A stretch of 64,000 bases of DNA from UBA2093 sp044340485 (GCA_044340485.1 JBIITN010000001.1:62001-126000), one strand, 5' to 3'. Shown: positions 25,804 through 34,677, numbered from the stretch's first letter. Made by a program: numbers and translations. The notes: generated from the letters alone by a model not told the origin.

Positions 25804-26109
25804 ATGTTCAGAAAATCTTTAGAGGTCACCGCAGTGGCCCCTCGTCCATTCGACGATTCCCCCACTGCGTGGATGGCTGACGGCAACTGTCGCAACTATG
25901 CGCCTGCGGTCTTTTTCCCCTCCGATGGAGTGGGCGTCGACCGTGCCCGTGCCATCTGTAAGGGATGCCCCGTAGCAGGCACCTGTCTCGAATACGCCCT
26001 CGAGCACCGCATCGAACACGGTGTCTGGGGTGGCTGTAGCGAACGCGAGCGTCGCCGCATCTTAAAGCGGCGTCGGAATGAGGCAGAGGCAGAGGCAGAG
26101 GTCGCCTAA
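25804..26109 (+). CDS. whiB: WhiB-family iron-sulfur transcriptional regulator
   Basis: This 101-residue Wbl protein coordinates a [4Fe-4S] cluster and acts with the principal sigma factor. The four cysteines are C29, C52, C55 and C61, in a CX22CX2CX5C arrangement. An extra Cys sits in the turn motif 'GVWGGCSE' (residues 73-80). The basic tail 'RERRRILKRRR' (DNA contact) is followed by an alternating Glu/Ala tail. An AAGGAGGA Shine-Dalgarno site fixes the ATG at 25804. The stop overlaps the convergent sulfotransferase gene by 4 bases. Which Wbl subclass (WhiB1, WhiB2 and so on) cannot be fixed by eye; a WhiB1/WblE-like role in general regulation is plausible. Confidence 0.93.
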   Translation: MFRKSLEVTAVAPRPFDDSPTAWMADGNCRNYAPAVFFPSDGVGVDRARAICKGCPVAGTCLEYALEHRIEHGVWGGCSERERRRILKRRRNEAEAEAEVA

Positions 26110-27014
26110 GTCCCGATTCGGGTCGTCCACTTCTTCACAGCATCCATTTCGGTGTGGATAGCTGACCCAAGTTCTTCCTCCAACACCTGATAGCGCGAGA
26201 AATACTTCGTGTGATCAGGAGCGAAACGCTGTGATACACGGCGAGTAATGAACCGTCGTGTGCGCAACATGTCGCGACCACCAAAACTTTCGCCATACCA
26301 GTTGAGTGCAGAGTTCATTGCCAGTTCCAATCGCAACGGACCTAAATGCATCGCGTTGAGTCGCTGCAAATCGTTCGTGTTGACATGCGATGTCAACGAC
26401 GTATCAAGCACCAACGACAACTGTCGCCAAAAACGTTCTGGCTGTGCAATGAAAGCCTCGAAATCAGAGACAATCACGTTGCGCGACCCAAACAACGATG
26501 CATAACGCTCGACAAGTGATGAGATCGCAAAAGTTCCCGTGTCATTCGCACGATCTTCACGTACACGTTCAAGGAATGTCTCGTAATCCATTGCATACCC
26601 TTCACGCACCCAGTGCATCCACGTGGAACGCAATTGGCTGACAGGTTCACGCATCATCATCAATACCGACGCCGACCACGAAGTACTCGCTAAACGATGT
26701 GCCCGCTCTGTCGGAGACACCAAACCTTCAAACCACACACGTTGAGGCATGGCAATAAGGCCCTCATCCGACAGAATGACCGGAAGTTGTGGATCACGTC
26801 GAGATTGCAATAACAGATTGTTGAGCAGATCAACATTCCATGCACTCGTAGTGCACAACTCGTGAATAACAGCTAGTGCGTCGTCTCCGCCGTTGCGATT
26901 GAACGGTTTTCCAGCGAGGTTTGGATAATCACAAAGTTGACGCTGCAATGATGTGGTCGCCGTCTTTGGCCACCCGACATGAAACAGGACGCGATTTTCT
27001 GTTGCTTCAGACAC
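26106..27014 (-). CDS. Sulfotransferase-like P-loop protein
   Basis: This 302-residue protein has the 5'-phosphosulfate loop 'FHVGWPKTATTSLQRQL' (~11-27) and the 3'-phosphate site 'VLMMMREPVSQLRSTWMHWV', where Arg and Ser contact PAPS. These are the two core motifs of cytosolic/Golgi-type sulfotransferases. No membrane helix is visible. The acceptor is unknown, but a surface glycan or lipid would suit the glycosyltransferase-rich context of the window. The start is GTG at 27014. It converges with whiB (4-base overlap) and follows tatA with a 24-base gap on the same strand. Confidence 0.85.
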   Translation of the reverse strand: MSEATENRVLFHVGWPKTATTSLQRQLCDYPNLAGKPFNRNGGDDALAVIHELCTTSAWNVDLLNNLLLQSRRDPQLPVILSDEGLIAMPQRVWFEGLVSPTERAHRLASTSWSASVLMMMREPVSQLRSTWMHWVREGYAMDYETFLERVREDRANDTGTFAISSLVERYASLFGSRNVIVSDFEAFIAQPERFWRQLSLVLDTSLTSHVNTNDLQRLNAMHLGPLRLELAMNSALNWYGESFGGRDMLRTRRFITRRVSQRFAPDHTKYFSRYQVLEEELGSAIHTEMDAVKKWTTRIGT

Positions 27015-27038
27015 AACACCACGCGTGGAACGTATCGA

Positions 27039-27206
27039 TTACTGGTTGGATGAATCAGAGGACTTTTCATCCTCGATAGCCTTCTTGAACTCTTTTTGTG
27101 CAGAGCCGAGATTCTTTGCCAACTTGGGGAGTTGCGACCCACCAAAGATGACCAGAACAACGACAAGCACGATGATGAGCTCTGGGCCGTTGACAAACGA
27201 GATCAT
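27039..27206 (-). CDS. tatA: Twin-arginine translocase subunit TatA
   Basis: This 55-residue protein starts at ATG 27206 ('MISFVNGPELIIVLVVVLVI'). A longer reading frame to 27287 adds an unlikely polar extension. It shows the TatA layout: a short N-terminal membrane helix, the 'FGGSQLPKLAKNLG' hinge (FGxxxLP) and an amphipathic helix 'GSAQKEFKKAIEDEK' with an acidic Ser-rich tail. It forms the pore-like oligomer of the Tat export pathway for folded proteins. No tatB or tatC is adjacent, as is common in Actinobacteria. It diverges from the formiminotransferase gene by 46 bases. Confidence 0.92.
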   Translation of the reverse strand: MISFVNGPELIIVLVVVLVIFGGSQLPKLAKNLGSAQKEFKKAIEDEKSSDSSNQ

Positions 27207-27252
27207 GACGTTGACGGTAGCAGTAGTGATGCGGTTTTGGTAGGCAGAATGG

Positions 27253-28056
27253 GTGCTGGAATGTGTCATCAATGTGAGCGAGGGCACTCATCTAGAGGCG
27301 GTGGCCACTTTTGCCCAGTCTGTGGCAGATGACCTACTCGATGTGCACTCCGATCCCGACCACCACCGCAGTGTTTTCACACTCGTGGGCACATGGGCCC
27401 CTCGTGAATTGGCAACCCACGTTGTTGATATGTGCAACATCAATGACCACTATGGAGTCCATCCACGCCTTGGTGCTGTCGACGTAGTGCCGTTTATTGC
27501 ACTTGACGGATCAACCGAACAAGACGCATTACAGGCACGAAACGAATTTGCCGAATGGGCAGCCTCACGATTACACGTTCCATGTTTTCTGTATGGACCA
27601 GAGCGCACACTTCCATTTATTCGAAAGCACGCGTGGAAAGGGCTACTGCCAGACATTGGCCCACAATCGCCTCATCCCACCGCGGGAGCAATGTGTGTCG
27701 GTGTACGTCGTCCGCTCGTTGCGTACAACTTGTGGCTGACAAGTCCGCTTGATGTTGCAATGAGTATTGCTGCATCTATCCGCAGCGACACGGTTCGCGC
27801 TCTTGGGCTGCAGGTGAGCGAATTCACCCAGGTCAGTATGAATTTGGTGGAACCAGAAATCACAGGACCACATCACGTGTATGACTTAGTGGCACAACAT
27901 GTTGAGATTCACCATGCAGAACTTGTTGGCCTCATACCAGCTCGCGCACTGGCGCCGATTCCGCGAGATCAGTGGCAACGACTAGATGTATCGCCTCAGC
28001 AGACTATTGAATGGCAAATTGCCCAACGAATGGAGCGGCTGCGCAATCGCGACTAG
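27253..28056 (+). CDS. Glutamate formimidoyltransferase (FTCD N-terminal type)
   Basis: This 267-residue protein has 'MLECVINVSEGTHLEAVATF' at the N-terminus, the characteristic start of formiminotransferase, then 'DPDHHRSVFTLVG' and 'YGVHPRLGAVDVVPFIALDG', both family signatures. A typical N-plus-C formiminotransferase domain protein is ~300 residues, so this one is slightly short. It would move the formimino group of N-formimino-glutamate to tetrahydrofolate in histidine degradation. No hut gene is adjacent, so a folate-related role is also possible; metF lies 16 kb away. The start is GTG at 27253. Confidence 0.88.
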   Translation: MLECVINVSEGTHLEAVATFAQSVADDLLDVHSDPDHHRSVFTLVGTWAPRELATHVVDMCNINDHYGVHPRLGAVDVVPFIALDGSTEQDALQARNEFAEWAASRLHVPCFLYGPERTLPFIRKHAWKGLLPDIGPQSPHPTAGAMCVGVRRPLVAYNLWLTSPLDVAMSIAASIRSDTVRALGLQVSEFTQVSMNLVEPEITGPHHVYDLVAQHVEIHHAELVGLIPARALAPIPRDQWQRLDVSPQQTIEWQIAQRMERLRNRD

Positions 28057-28089
28057 CCAACTGTGTTTTATTTGGCCTGCGATGTTTTC

Positions 28090-28383
28090 TCAGCCAGCTA
28101 CAACCTTCTTGTTGGCTTGAGCGCGAGCACGACGCAAGCGACGACGTTCACGCTCTGATAGTCCGCCCCAGATTCCAAACTTCTCGCCATTAACCAATGC
28201 GAACTCGAGACAGTCTTCGCGCACGACACAGCCGCGACATACTTCTTTTGCTTCACGAGTACTTGCACCGCGCTCTGGAAAGAAGAGATCAGGATCTACG
28301 CCGAGACAGTTTGCGTTGTCTTGCCAACCGCGCTCTTGACTAAAAAAAGCCACCGGTTCTTCTGTGATGTTGTTCTCTTGCAT
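28090..28383 (-). CDS. whiB: WhiB-family iron-sulfur transcriptional regulator (second copy)
   Basis: This 97-residue Wbl protein has cluster cysteines C26, C49, C52 and C58. The conserved turn is 'FGIWGGLSERERRRLRRARA' (69-88), whose Arg-rich end binds DNA. The N-terminus 'ENNITEEPVAFFSQERGWQD' resembles the WhiB2/WhiB-like cell-division or sporulation clade more than the first whiB in the window, though this is a judgement by eye. A GGGGAGG Shine-Dalgarno sequence lies six bases before the ATG. The gene is followed by a convergent formiminotransferase gene, so it is monocistronic. Its upstream region of 255 bases carries palindromes. Confidence 0.92.
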   Translation of the reverse strand: MQENNITEEPVAFFSQERGWQDNANCLGVDPDLFFPERGASTREAKEVCRGCVVREDCLEFALVNGEKFGIWGGLSERERRRLRRARAQANKKVVAG

Positions 28384-28389
28384 TTTGCG

Positions 28390-28396
28390 CCTCCCC
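28390..28396 (-). promoter_or_regulatory. Shine-Dalgarno sequence of the second whiB gene
   Basis: On the minus strand the bases read GGGGAGG followed by six bases and the ATG ending at 28381. This supports the start at 28383 and good translation of the regulator. Confidence 0.65.
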
Positions 28397-28416
28397 GAGG
28401 TTTCCCCCGCAGTTCC

Positions 28417-28432
28417 CGCAGACGTATCTGCG
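28417..28432. promoter_or_regulatory. 16-base inverted repeat upstream of the second whiB gene
   Basis: CGCAGA-CGTA-TCTGCG is a perfect 6-base inverted repeat with a 4-base centre, 34 bases upstream of the whiB ATG. A second, uninterrupted palindrome CTGTAATTACAG lies at 28550-28561. The rest of the 255-base region (28384-28638) shows nothing else I can support. The first repeat could be an operator or a leader hairpin; the second could be a regulator site in the promoter zone. No protein can be assigned. Confidence 0.35.
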
Positions 28433-28638
28433 ACAAACGGACCGCTCTTTCAGATCCCTCACAACCACTTCGCCAAGCCGACGTACGAACGAGCCCGTTG
28501 GGCCTCGCCGACCTTGTCAGCCTTGACGCACTAGTGACTAATGCGACCCCTGTAATTACAGTCGTGTCATTCTTACAAAATGCCCAATAAAACGCAAGTT
28601 CTCATGTGATTTGCTGGGAGCGAACGTGCGTTCGTGGA

Positions 28639-30648
28639 TTAGTGGCGGCCGCCAGAACGACTCATCTGGCGTTTGTTCTCCAAGAAATCCACAAGCACGT
28701 AATCGCCAAGTGACTCAGGATCAGTAAAAAACGCACGACCGCGATTGATGTGCGTGAGCTGTTCAATGAATGCTCGCAATGCGCCCGTTGCATCGAGAAC
28801 AAAAGTATTTATCCGTATATCGTCTTTCGTGCAGTACATCACTTCACGCAACGTTGCCTCGACTGTTTCTCTCACTGGTGGATAATTGAAATACACATCC
28901 CCACTACGGGTGATATGGGCAGTGGGTTCACCATCAGTAATCATGATGATCTGCTTAGTACCGGTTTGACGCGCGAGCAATTGGCGCGCAAGTCGGAACC
29001 CATGTTGCATGTTGGTGCCGTATGCAAGGTCCCACGACACCTCAGGTAATTGTTCGTGAGTGAGGACATGAGCGGTTTCGCTAAAGCCCACAAGACCCAA
29101 ATAATCACGTGGGAATTGGCTACTAATGAGCGAATGCAACGCCATCGCGACCTTTTTTGCCGGCACAAAGTTGCCACGCATCGGCATTGACATCGACAAG
29201 TCCAACATAAGAACCGTCGATGATCGAGTCGAATGTTCGGTGCGTTCAATCTCGAAATCATCAGGCGACAACCGCACCGGCGTGCCACCACCCTGTCGCG
29301 TCACCGCATTACGAATGGTGCGTTGAATGTCGAGACGAAACGGGTCACCGTATTCATAGGGTTTTGACTCGTACGTGCGTTCATGACCAACACCATCTTT
29401 TTCGATGCGGTGTTGCCCAAACTTGTCTTTCGACATTTTGCTAAACAATTCTCGCAACGAGTTGTTCCCAATCGCACGCAGTCCGCGTGGTGACAACTCG
29501 AGTCGACCTTCTTTACGGTTTGCGAGACCTGCCTCTTCGAGCAATTTTGCGATCTTGGCAAGTCGCTCCATTGATTGAGCGGCATCATCACCAAGCAAGT
29601 CCCTCACTCGGTCAAGGTCTGCTTCGGCAAGTGCAGAGGGGTTGGAAGCATTGCGAATGAGGTTTTCCAACTGGTCCAATTGACCCATGTTCTGCATGGC
29701 CTGCATGGCCTCTCCCATGCCCATTTGCTCGGTGCCATCGAACTGGTACTCGCGTCCCCACCCCTGCTGAGGGAACATGCCTTGAAGGTGCTCACTTAAC
29801 TGTTGCATCTGCCATTGCAGATCCATGTCTTCCATTAACTGATCAGAGAGTTGCTGTAACTGCGCACGTTGTTCGGGTGTCATCGAGTTCAACATCGCCT
29901 GCATTGCTTGCATGCGCTGGGCCATGATCTCAAGTAACTCATCGAGAGTCTGGGGATTTTCGGGGAAGAAGTCACCGTAGTTTTCCATGAACTCTTCGAA
30001 CTTTGGATCTTCACCATTGTTGCGGCGTTCGATCATTTGGTTGAGCTCAGCGATCATGTCTTTCATGCGTTGCATGTCTTCTTGCGACATGCTTTCCATG
30101 TCGCCTTTCATCTGATCAAGGAACTGCTGCATCATTTGTTCGCGCAGCTTTTCCATCAATTCATCGAAACGATGCTTCGCGTCTGCGGACTCAAAGTCGT
30201 ACGCCTGCAACTCTTTCACCTTGCCCGCCAAGTCGTCGGGCAACATGTCGAGTCGGAAATTGCGATCCATCGACGAGTCGCGGGCGGTTTGCGCACGACG
30301 ATCGTCTCCTGATTGTTCGGCGTCTCGTAACGCTTGCTCAATGGCATGACGCTCTTCGTCAACGATGTCTTGCAAGGCGTCAACTATCTCGGAATAGACA
30401 CCACCAAGGTCACCTGAGTCTTGAATCTCTTGACGTCGGTCACGAATGCGTTCGAGCATTTCGGTGAGCCCCTCGATGCGATTGCCGTCTTGGTCGGTCA
30501 TACCCGAGCGCATCAGTCGCCTGAGAGCTGCGTTTAAGTCCCCGTGGTACAAGAGGTCGTCGGTGATCTCACCGAGGATGGCGTCGGCATCAAGGTCGAA
30601 GCCCTTCTGGGTGCCATCCCAACGGGAGTATGTGAAACGCTGACGCAT
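28639..30648 (-). CDS. vWA-domain protein of the MoxR-vWA type with long Met/Gln-rich helical region
   Basis: This is a 669-residue protein. Residues ~100-420 are highly charged, Met- and Gln-rich predicted coiled coil ('MSQEDMQRMKDMIAELNQMI', 'SMTPEQRAQLQQLSDQLMED'). The C-terminal von Willebrand A domain has a full MIDAS: 'VLMLDLSMSM' (D483, with the two serines), Thr in 'YGTNMQHG', and Asp in 'IMITDGEP'. A MoxR ATPase gene lies upstream on the same strand, with the cyclase gene antiparallel between them. Such pairs work as metal-dependent chaperones that assemble or activate partner complexes. The partner here is unknown. No membrane helix is seen. Confidence 0.85.
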   Translation of the reverse strand: MRQRFTYSRWDGTQKGFDLDADAILGEITDDLLYHGDLNAALRRLMRSGMTDQDGNRIEGLTEMLERIRDRRQEIQDSGDLGGVYSEIVDALQDIVDEERHAIEQALRDAEQSGDDRRAQTARDSSMDRNFRLDMLPDDLAGKVKELQAYDFESADAKHRFDELMEKLREQMMQQFLDQMKGDMESMSQEDMQRMKDMIAELNQMIERRNNGEDPKFEEFMENYGDFFPENPQTLDELLEIMAQRMQAMQAMLNSMTPEQRAQLQQLSDQLMEDMDLQWQMQQLSEHLQGMFPQQGWGREYQFDGTEQMGMGEAMQAMQNMGQLDQLENLIRNASNPSALAEADLDRVRDLLGDDAAQSMERLAKIAKLLEEAGLANRKEGRLELSPRGLRAIGNNSLRELFSKMSKDKFGQHRIEKDGVGHERTYESKPYEYGDPFRLDIQRTIRNAVTRQGGGTPVRLSPDDFEIERTEHSTRSSTVLMLDLSMSMPMRGNFVPAKKVAMALHSLISSQFPRDYLGLVGFSETAHVLTHEQLPEVSWDLAYGTNMQHGFRLARQLLARQTGTKQIIMITDGEPTAHITRSGDVYFNYPPVRETVEATLREVMYCTKDDIRINTFVLDATGALRAFIEQLTHINRGRAFFTDPESLGDYVLVDFLENKRQMSRSGGRH

Positions 30649-30682
30649 AACTGCAACTTAGTGCTCTATCGTGGTACACGCC

Positions 30683-31234
30683 ATGCGCGTACCACGCACC
30701 TTCGCTTTTGTAGACATCTCCGGCTTCACCAATTTCACCACCGAAAATGGTGATGACGCCGCCGGGCGACTTTTGGCGTCGTGGCGAGCAGTTACTCGCG
30801 ATGTTGCCTCTGAAACCGGTGTTCGTATCGCAAAGTGGTTAGGAGATGGCTGCATGATCGTGGCCGTAGAGCAACGTGACGCCATCGTATTTGCGATGGA
30901 GCTACAAAAACGCTCCAATAAGGCCTGTGCGCCATTGTCGATACGTGTTGGCGTCGCTAGTGGTCTTGCGCTGTTGTTTGAAGGCGACGACTACATCGGA
31001 ACCGCTGTCAACACAGCGGCGCGTCTGTGTGATGCAGCTGAGCCATTTGAAGTTCTTATTCCTCGTGAACAGATTGAAGATCTCCCTGAAGGTGTCGTGG
31101 CCATACCGCATGAATCTCTTACCCTGCGTGGTCTTCCCGAAGCTCTCCCTGTGTGTGTGCTTGAAGGAGAACCTGTCAACACTGCACGTAATGACACTGG
31201 TGAGTTATGGACACGCTCGCCGTTTGTTGGCTAA
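30683..31234 (+). CDS. Class III adenylate/guanylate cyclase catalytic domain protein
   Basis: A stand-alone cyclase domain with no sensor or membrane part. Metal-binding aspartates are in 'FAFVDISGFTNF' and 'KWLGDGCMIV'. The Lys before 'WLGDG' matches the purine-specifying Lys of adenylate cyclases. The transition-state residues are in 'IGTAVNTAARLCD' (Asn and Arg). All key residues are therefore present, and the enzyme may make cAMP as a homodimer. ATG 30683 (183 residues) is preferred; GTG 30671 would add four residues. The gene lies antiparallel inside a MoxR-vWA pair, 34 bases from the vWA start, so it may be regulated together with, or against, that pair. Confidence 0.87.
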   Translation: MRVPRTFAFVDISGFTNFTTENGDDAAGRLLASWRAVTRDVASETGVRIAKWLGDGCMIVAVEQRDAIVFAMELQKRSNKACAPLSIRVGVASGLALLFEGDDYIGTAVNTAARLCDAAEPFEVLIPREQIEDLPEGVVAIPHESLTLRGLPEALPVCVLEGEPVNTARNDTGELWTRSPFVG

Positions 31235-31246
31235 CGATTACTCCAT

Positions 31247-32674
31247 TTAGGAACGTGAACGGTACGTTGCGGCACCACCCGATACGTCTTTATTCAAACG
31301 ACGTGACAGGTGCAAACCTTCAAGAATGAATTCAACCGCACTAGCAACCATCGTCGGAGAATCATCGCCGCCTGTCAATGCAAGAACTGGTTCACGTAGT
31401 GAGGGAATGCGCTGCAGTAATTCTGCTTCTTCAGTGGCCGTGAGATCTTCACCGACATGAGCAATGGTGCCCTCTTCAAAAGCAGCTATCACAGGCGCCA
31501 TCTTGTCGTGCGCGGCAAGTTGCTTGTAGACCGTTAAGACAGCCGCTGACACAAGTTGTTGCAAAATTGCCGATTCGCGACCTTCCTCGAGTGCTTCAAT
31601 TTCGATCTTGCCACTTGTGCTTGCAGCGAGTGCTTCAAGGTCTGATACACGCGGCACAACTTCTTTTTCTCCCGCACGTAACGCTCGACGAACCGCATTT
31701 GCGTTCATGGTTTCGAAGTTGCTCACTGATAATCGAACACTCACACCGCTTCGTTGATTCACATGGTTGCTCTCGCGAGCGAGTTGAGAAAACATCGCCA
31801 CAATGTGTTCCATAAAACTTGGGACACGAACGCTAACTTCACCAATGCTTGCGGTACGTGCCTCTTGCCGCAAGATCGCGACTTCGGTATCGACATCAAG
31901 TGGATAGTGCGTGCGAATTTGGCTTCCAAAACGATCCTTCAGGGGCGTAATGATGCGACCGCGGTTGGTGTAGTCCTCGGGGTTTGCCGAGGCCACCAGC
32001 AACACATCAAGTGGGAGTCGGATCTTGTAACCGCGAATCTGTACGTCGCGTTCTTCCAACACATTCAAAAGTCCGACCTGAATTCGCTCTGCAAGGTCGG
32101 GCAACTCATTGATTGCAAAGATGCCGCGATTGGTGCGCGGAACAAGTCCGTAATGCAATGTGAGTTCGTCGGAGAGGTAACGTCCCTCAGCAACTTTGAT
32201 TGGGTCAACTTCGCCAATGAGGTCGGCAATTGAAGTGTCAGGAGTTGCCAATTTCTCGCCAAAACGCGCGTCGCGATGAACCCATCCAATAGGAGTGTTG
32301 TCTCCCATTTCCGCCACAAGGTCACGAGCATGACGTGAAACGGGGTGATACGGATCATCGTTTATTTCACTGCCCTCAATAATGGGCATCCACTGGTCGA
32401 GTAATCCGGTGAGCGAACGAATCATGCGTGTCTTTGCCTGACCACGCTCTCCCAAAAAGACAATGTCGTGACCAGCAAGCAGTGCATTTTCAAGTTGTGG
32501 CATGACAGTATCTTCGTACCCGAGTACACCTTCAAACAATGGACGCCCCTGGATGATGCAATTCACCGCGTTGCGCCGCATCTCTTCTTTCACCGGCACT
32601 GACTGCCAACCAGAAGCTTTTAGATCGCCCAGCGTTGTGGGTAGCGATTGTGGCGGAACAACGACGTCACTCAT
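31247..32674 (-). CDS. MoxR-like AAA+ ATPase
   Basis: This 475-residue ATPase starts at ATG 32674 ('MSDVVVPPQSL'); a frame to 32728 adds 18 residues not typical of the family. Walker A is 'GERGQAKT' (75-82). The Walker B region reads 'GIFAINELPDLAERIQ'. Sensor 1 is 'VLLVASANPEDYTNRGRII', and 'PLKDRFGSQI' is the arginine-finger region. MoxR/RavA-like ATPases remodel partner proteins together with vWA proteins. The vWA gene is downstream on the same strand beyond the antiparallel cyclase gene. The C-terminal helical part (~300-475) has no recognisable extra domain. Confidence 0.88.
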   Translation of the reverse strand: MSDVVVPPQSLPTTLGDLKASGWQSVPVKEEMRRNAVNCIIQGRPLFEGVLGYEDTVMPQLENALLAGHDIVFLGERGQAKTRMIRSLTGLLDQWMPIIEGSEINDDPYHPVSRHARDLVAEMGDNTPIGWVHRDARFGEKLATPDTSIADLIGEVDPIKVAEGRYLSDELTLHYGLVPRTNRGIFAINELPDLAERIQVGLLNVLEERDVQIRGYKIRLPLDVLLVASANPEDYTNRGRIITPLKDRFGSQIRTHYPLDVDTEVAILRQEARTASIGEVSVRVPSFMEHIVAMFSQLARESNHVNQRSGVSVRLSVSNFETMNANAVRRALRAGEKEVVPRVSDLEALAASTSGKIEIEALEEGRESAILQQLVSAAVLTVYKQLAAHDKMAPVIAAFEEGTIAHVGEDLTATEEAELLQRIPSLREPVLALTGGDDSPTMVASAVEFILEGLHLSRRLNKDVSGGAATYRSRS

Positions 32675-32780
32675 GCCCGCACAGTATCGGAGTTCTCCGT
32701 AAAGCACACAACGCGTAAATACACGCATAAATCCCCACTAATGCCACCGCAGTGGCCGAAAAGGTCATGCGCACTAACGT

Positions 32781-34670
32781 GTGTATGTGAGCACGTCGGA
32801 ACGATCTCCTCGCGACCAAGTCGGTGACGCCGGCAATGTTGGCAATATCAGCAATGTTCACAATGTCAGCCGTCTCCTGCCTCTCGACCGTCAGTGGTTC
32901 ATGGTGCCGTCTTCTGACGAGGTTCGCCGCAGTGTGGCCGACCCGCAGCGCCCCATTGATTGGTTTGACGCACGTGTTCCTGGCGAGTGGCGTTTTGAGG
33001 AAAACCCTGCCGACCATTCATCATCTGTCATGTATCGCACCACCTTTGATTCACCACCAATGGAAGACCACCATCGTCTGTTTGTTCAAAGCGATGGCAT
33101 TTTCAACCAAGCAGACCTGTGGCTAGATGGTGCCTATCTCGGCGATCAAGACGATTACTTTCTCAGACACCACCACGACATCACCGCCCTCGTTCGTCTC
33201 GAAACACACCACGAGCTTCTCCTAGAGGTGAACGGCGGTCGACACGCTGGAATCTGGCAACCCATATCGCTACGGCGCACAGGCTCAGCCCTTCTTCGAT
33301 CCGTACGAGTTCTCTGCCGCGACGCGAGCGACAACCGCGCCCATCTTTTAATTACCGCCCATATCGATGCAGCAACATCGTGTGTCAGCACAATTCGCAC
33401 TAGTGCTGACGGTGTTGCGATCTCAACGCGGGGTCAATCATTGTCTCGTGGTGAGAATGTGGTGTCGTGGACCGTCGACATCAATAACCCTGCGTTGTGG
33501 TGGCCATGGGCTCTCGGGGATCAACGGTTCGTATCGATTGATGTTGCAGTCGACATCGATGGTGAAACAAGCGACAGTTACAGCTGTCGTACTGGCATCC
33601 GTGAAGTGTCGATGAATGATTGGGTACTCACCGTCAACGGAGAGCGAATGTATCTCAAAGGCGCGTACATGCGCCAACACGAGACCGATTTAGGTCGGGT
33701 AGATCTCAATGATCTACAGCACGATGTCACGCTTGCAAAAGACGCGGGGCTGGATCTCATTCGTATGCGACGCCATGTTGCCCACCCTGCGATTTATGAC
33801 ACTGCTGACGACATCGGCATGTTGTTGTGGCAAGACATGCCCGAACGACCAAACGGTAAACGTGGACGCAAATTGGCCGCACGATGGGCAAAAGGAATCG
33901 TCGATACGTTGGGTCACCGACCTTCTGTAGTGATGTGGCACCACAACGTACTCGATCGTTTTTCGCATCGACATCTCACTCGCACTGACCCAACACGACC
34001 AGCAGTGGGGCACGTCAGTACCGCAATTCCACGTCAATGGAACATGCATCCAAAACTCGCGTCGGTATATGACTCACTTGGTGCAATTGGAGACGAGTTT
34101 GTATCGGCCACAGCAGTGGCGCCAAACCTCGCGCGTTTTGTCACCCACGAAGAGACGAACCTGATCAATTCTCATCACAACATGAGCGACCCACGCCAGT
34201 TGCGTCTGGTTATCGAGCACCTGCGTCGCACCAAGTACGCACCAACTGGTGGTTTCTGTTTCGTTGGTTTGCTCGATACATCAGTATTGGCCGATGACGG
34301 CGTGTTGTCTGTCGATCGACAGCCCAAACCCACATACTTTTCGCTCGTGGATGCCTGTCGCCCGCTCATCGTCACGTCTGACCCGTTGCCGCACGTGATG
34401 CGCCCAGGCGAGCTGCTCGATCTCGACATTCACGTGGTAAGCGACATACGCCATGACATCTCGAACGCGCGCGTGTCAGCCACGCTGTCGTGGCCAGGTG
34501 GACGCATTCAACGCGAGTGGATGGGCGATGTTGTAGCCGATAGCTGCGCCCGTGTCGGACACATCCGCATGGAAGTTCCCGTCACCGTGGGAACGCTTGA
34601 TCTACATCTCAGCGTGCAAGCCGGTGAACACACCGCCAGCAATCACTACGCCGCAACAGTCACAGCGTGA
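32781..34670 (+). CDS. Glycoside hydrolase family 2-like protein, acid/base position altered
   Basis: This 629-residue protein has the GH2 build. The sugar-binding domain includes 'VQSDGIFNQADLWLDGAYLG' and 'HAGIWQPISLRR'. An immunoglobulin-like domain and a TIM barrel follow, with 'DLIRMRRHVAHPAIYDTADD', 'GMLLWQDMPERP' and a C-terminal beta domain. In GH2 enzymes the acid/base Glu follows Asn in a W-x-x-N-E motif; here it is 'MWHHNVLD', with Val (V390). A possible nucleophile lies in 'FVTHEETNL'. It is probably inactive or uses different chemistry. No signal peptide is seen. The start is GTG 32781 (GTG 32787 also possible). The N-terminus has an Asn/Val/Ile/Gly micro-repeat. Confidence 0.8.
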   Translation: MYVSTSERSPRDQVGDAGNVGNISNVHNVSRLLPLDRQWFMVPSSDEVRRSVADPQRPIDWFDARVPGEWRFEENPADHSSSVMYRTTFDSPPMEDHHRLFVQSDGIFNQADLWLDGAYLGDQDDYFLRHHHDITALVRLETHHELLLEVNGGRHAGIWQPISLRRTGSALLRSVRVLCRDASDNRAHLLITAHIDAATSCVSTIRTSADGVAISTRGQSLSRGENVVSWTVDINNPALWWPWALGDQRFVSIDVAVDIDGETSDSYSCRTGIREVSMNDWVLTVNGERMYLKGAYMRQHETDLGRVDLNDLQHDVTLAKDAGLDLIRMRRHVAHPAIYDTADDIGMLLWQDMPERPNGKRGRKLAARWAKGIVDTLGHRPSVVMWHHNVLDRFSHRHLTRTDPTRPAVGHVSTAIPRQWNMHPKLASVYDSLGAIGDEFVSATAVAPNLARFVTHEETNLINSHHNMSDPRQLRLVIEHLRRTKYAPTGGFCFVGLLDTSVLADDGVLSVDRQPKPTYFSLVDACRPLIVTSDPLPHVMRPGELLDLDIHVVSDIRHDISNARVSATLSWPGGRIQREWMGDVVADSCARVGHIRMEVPVTVGTLDLHLSVQAGEHTASNHYAATVTA

Positions 34671-34677
34671 TACAGCG

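Noticed and set aside
27207..27287. N-terminal extension of tatA
   Set aside because: Adds a polar leader not found in TatA, and would overlap the formiminotransferase start region.
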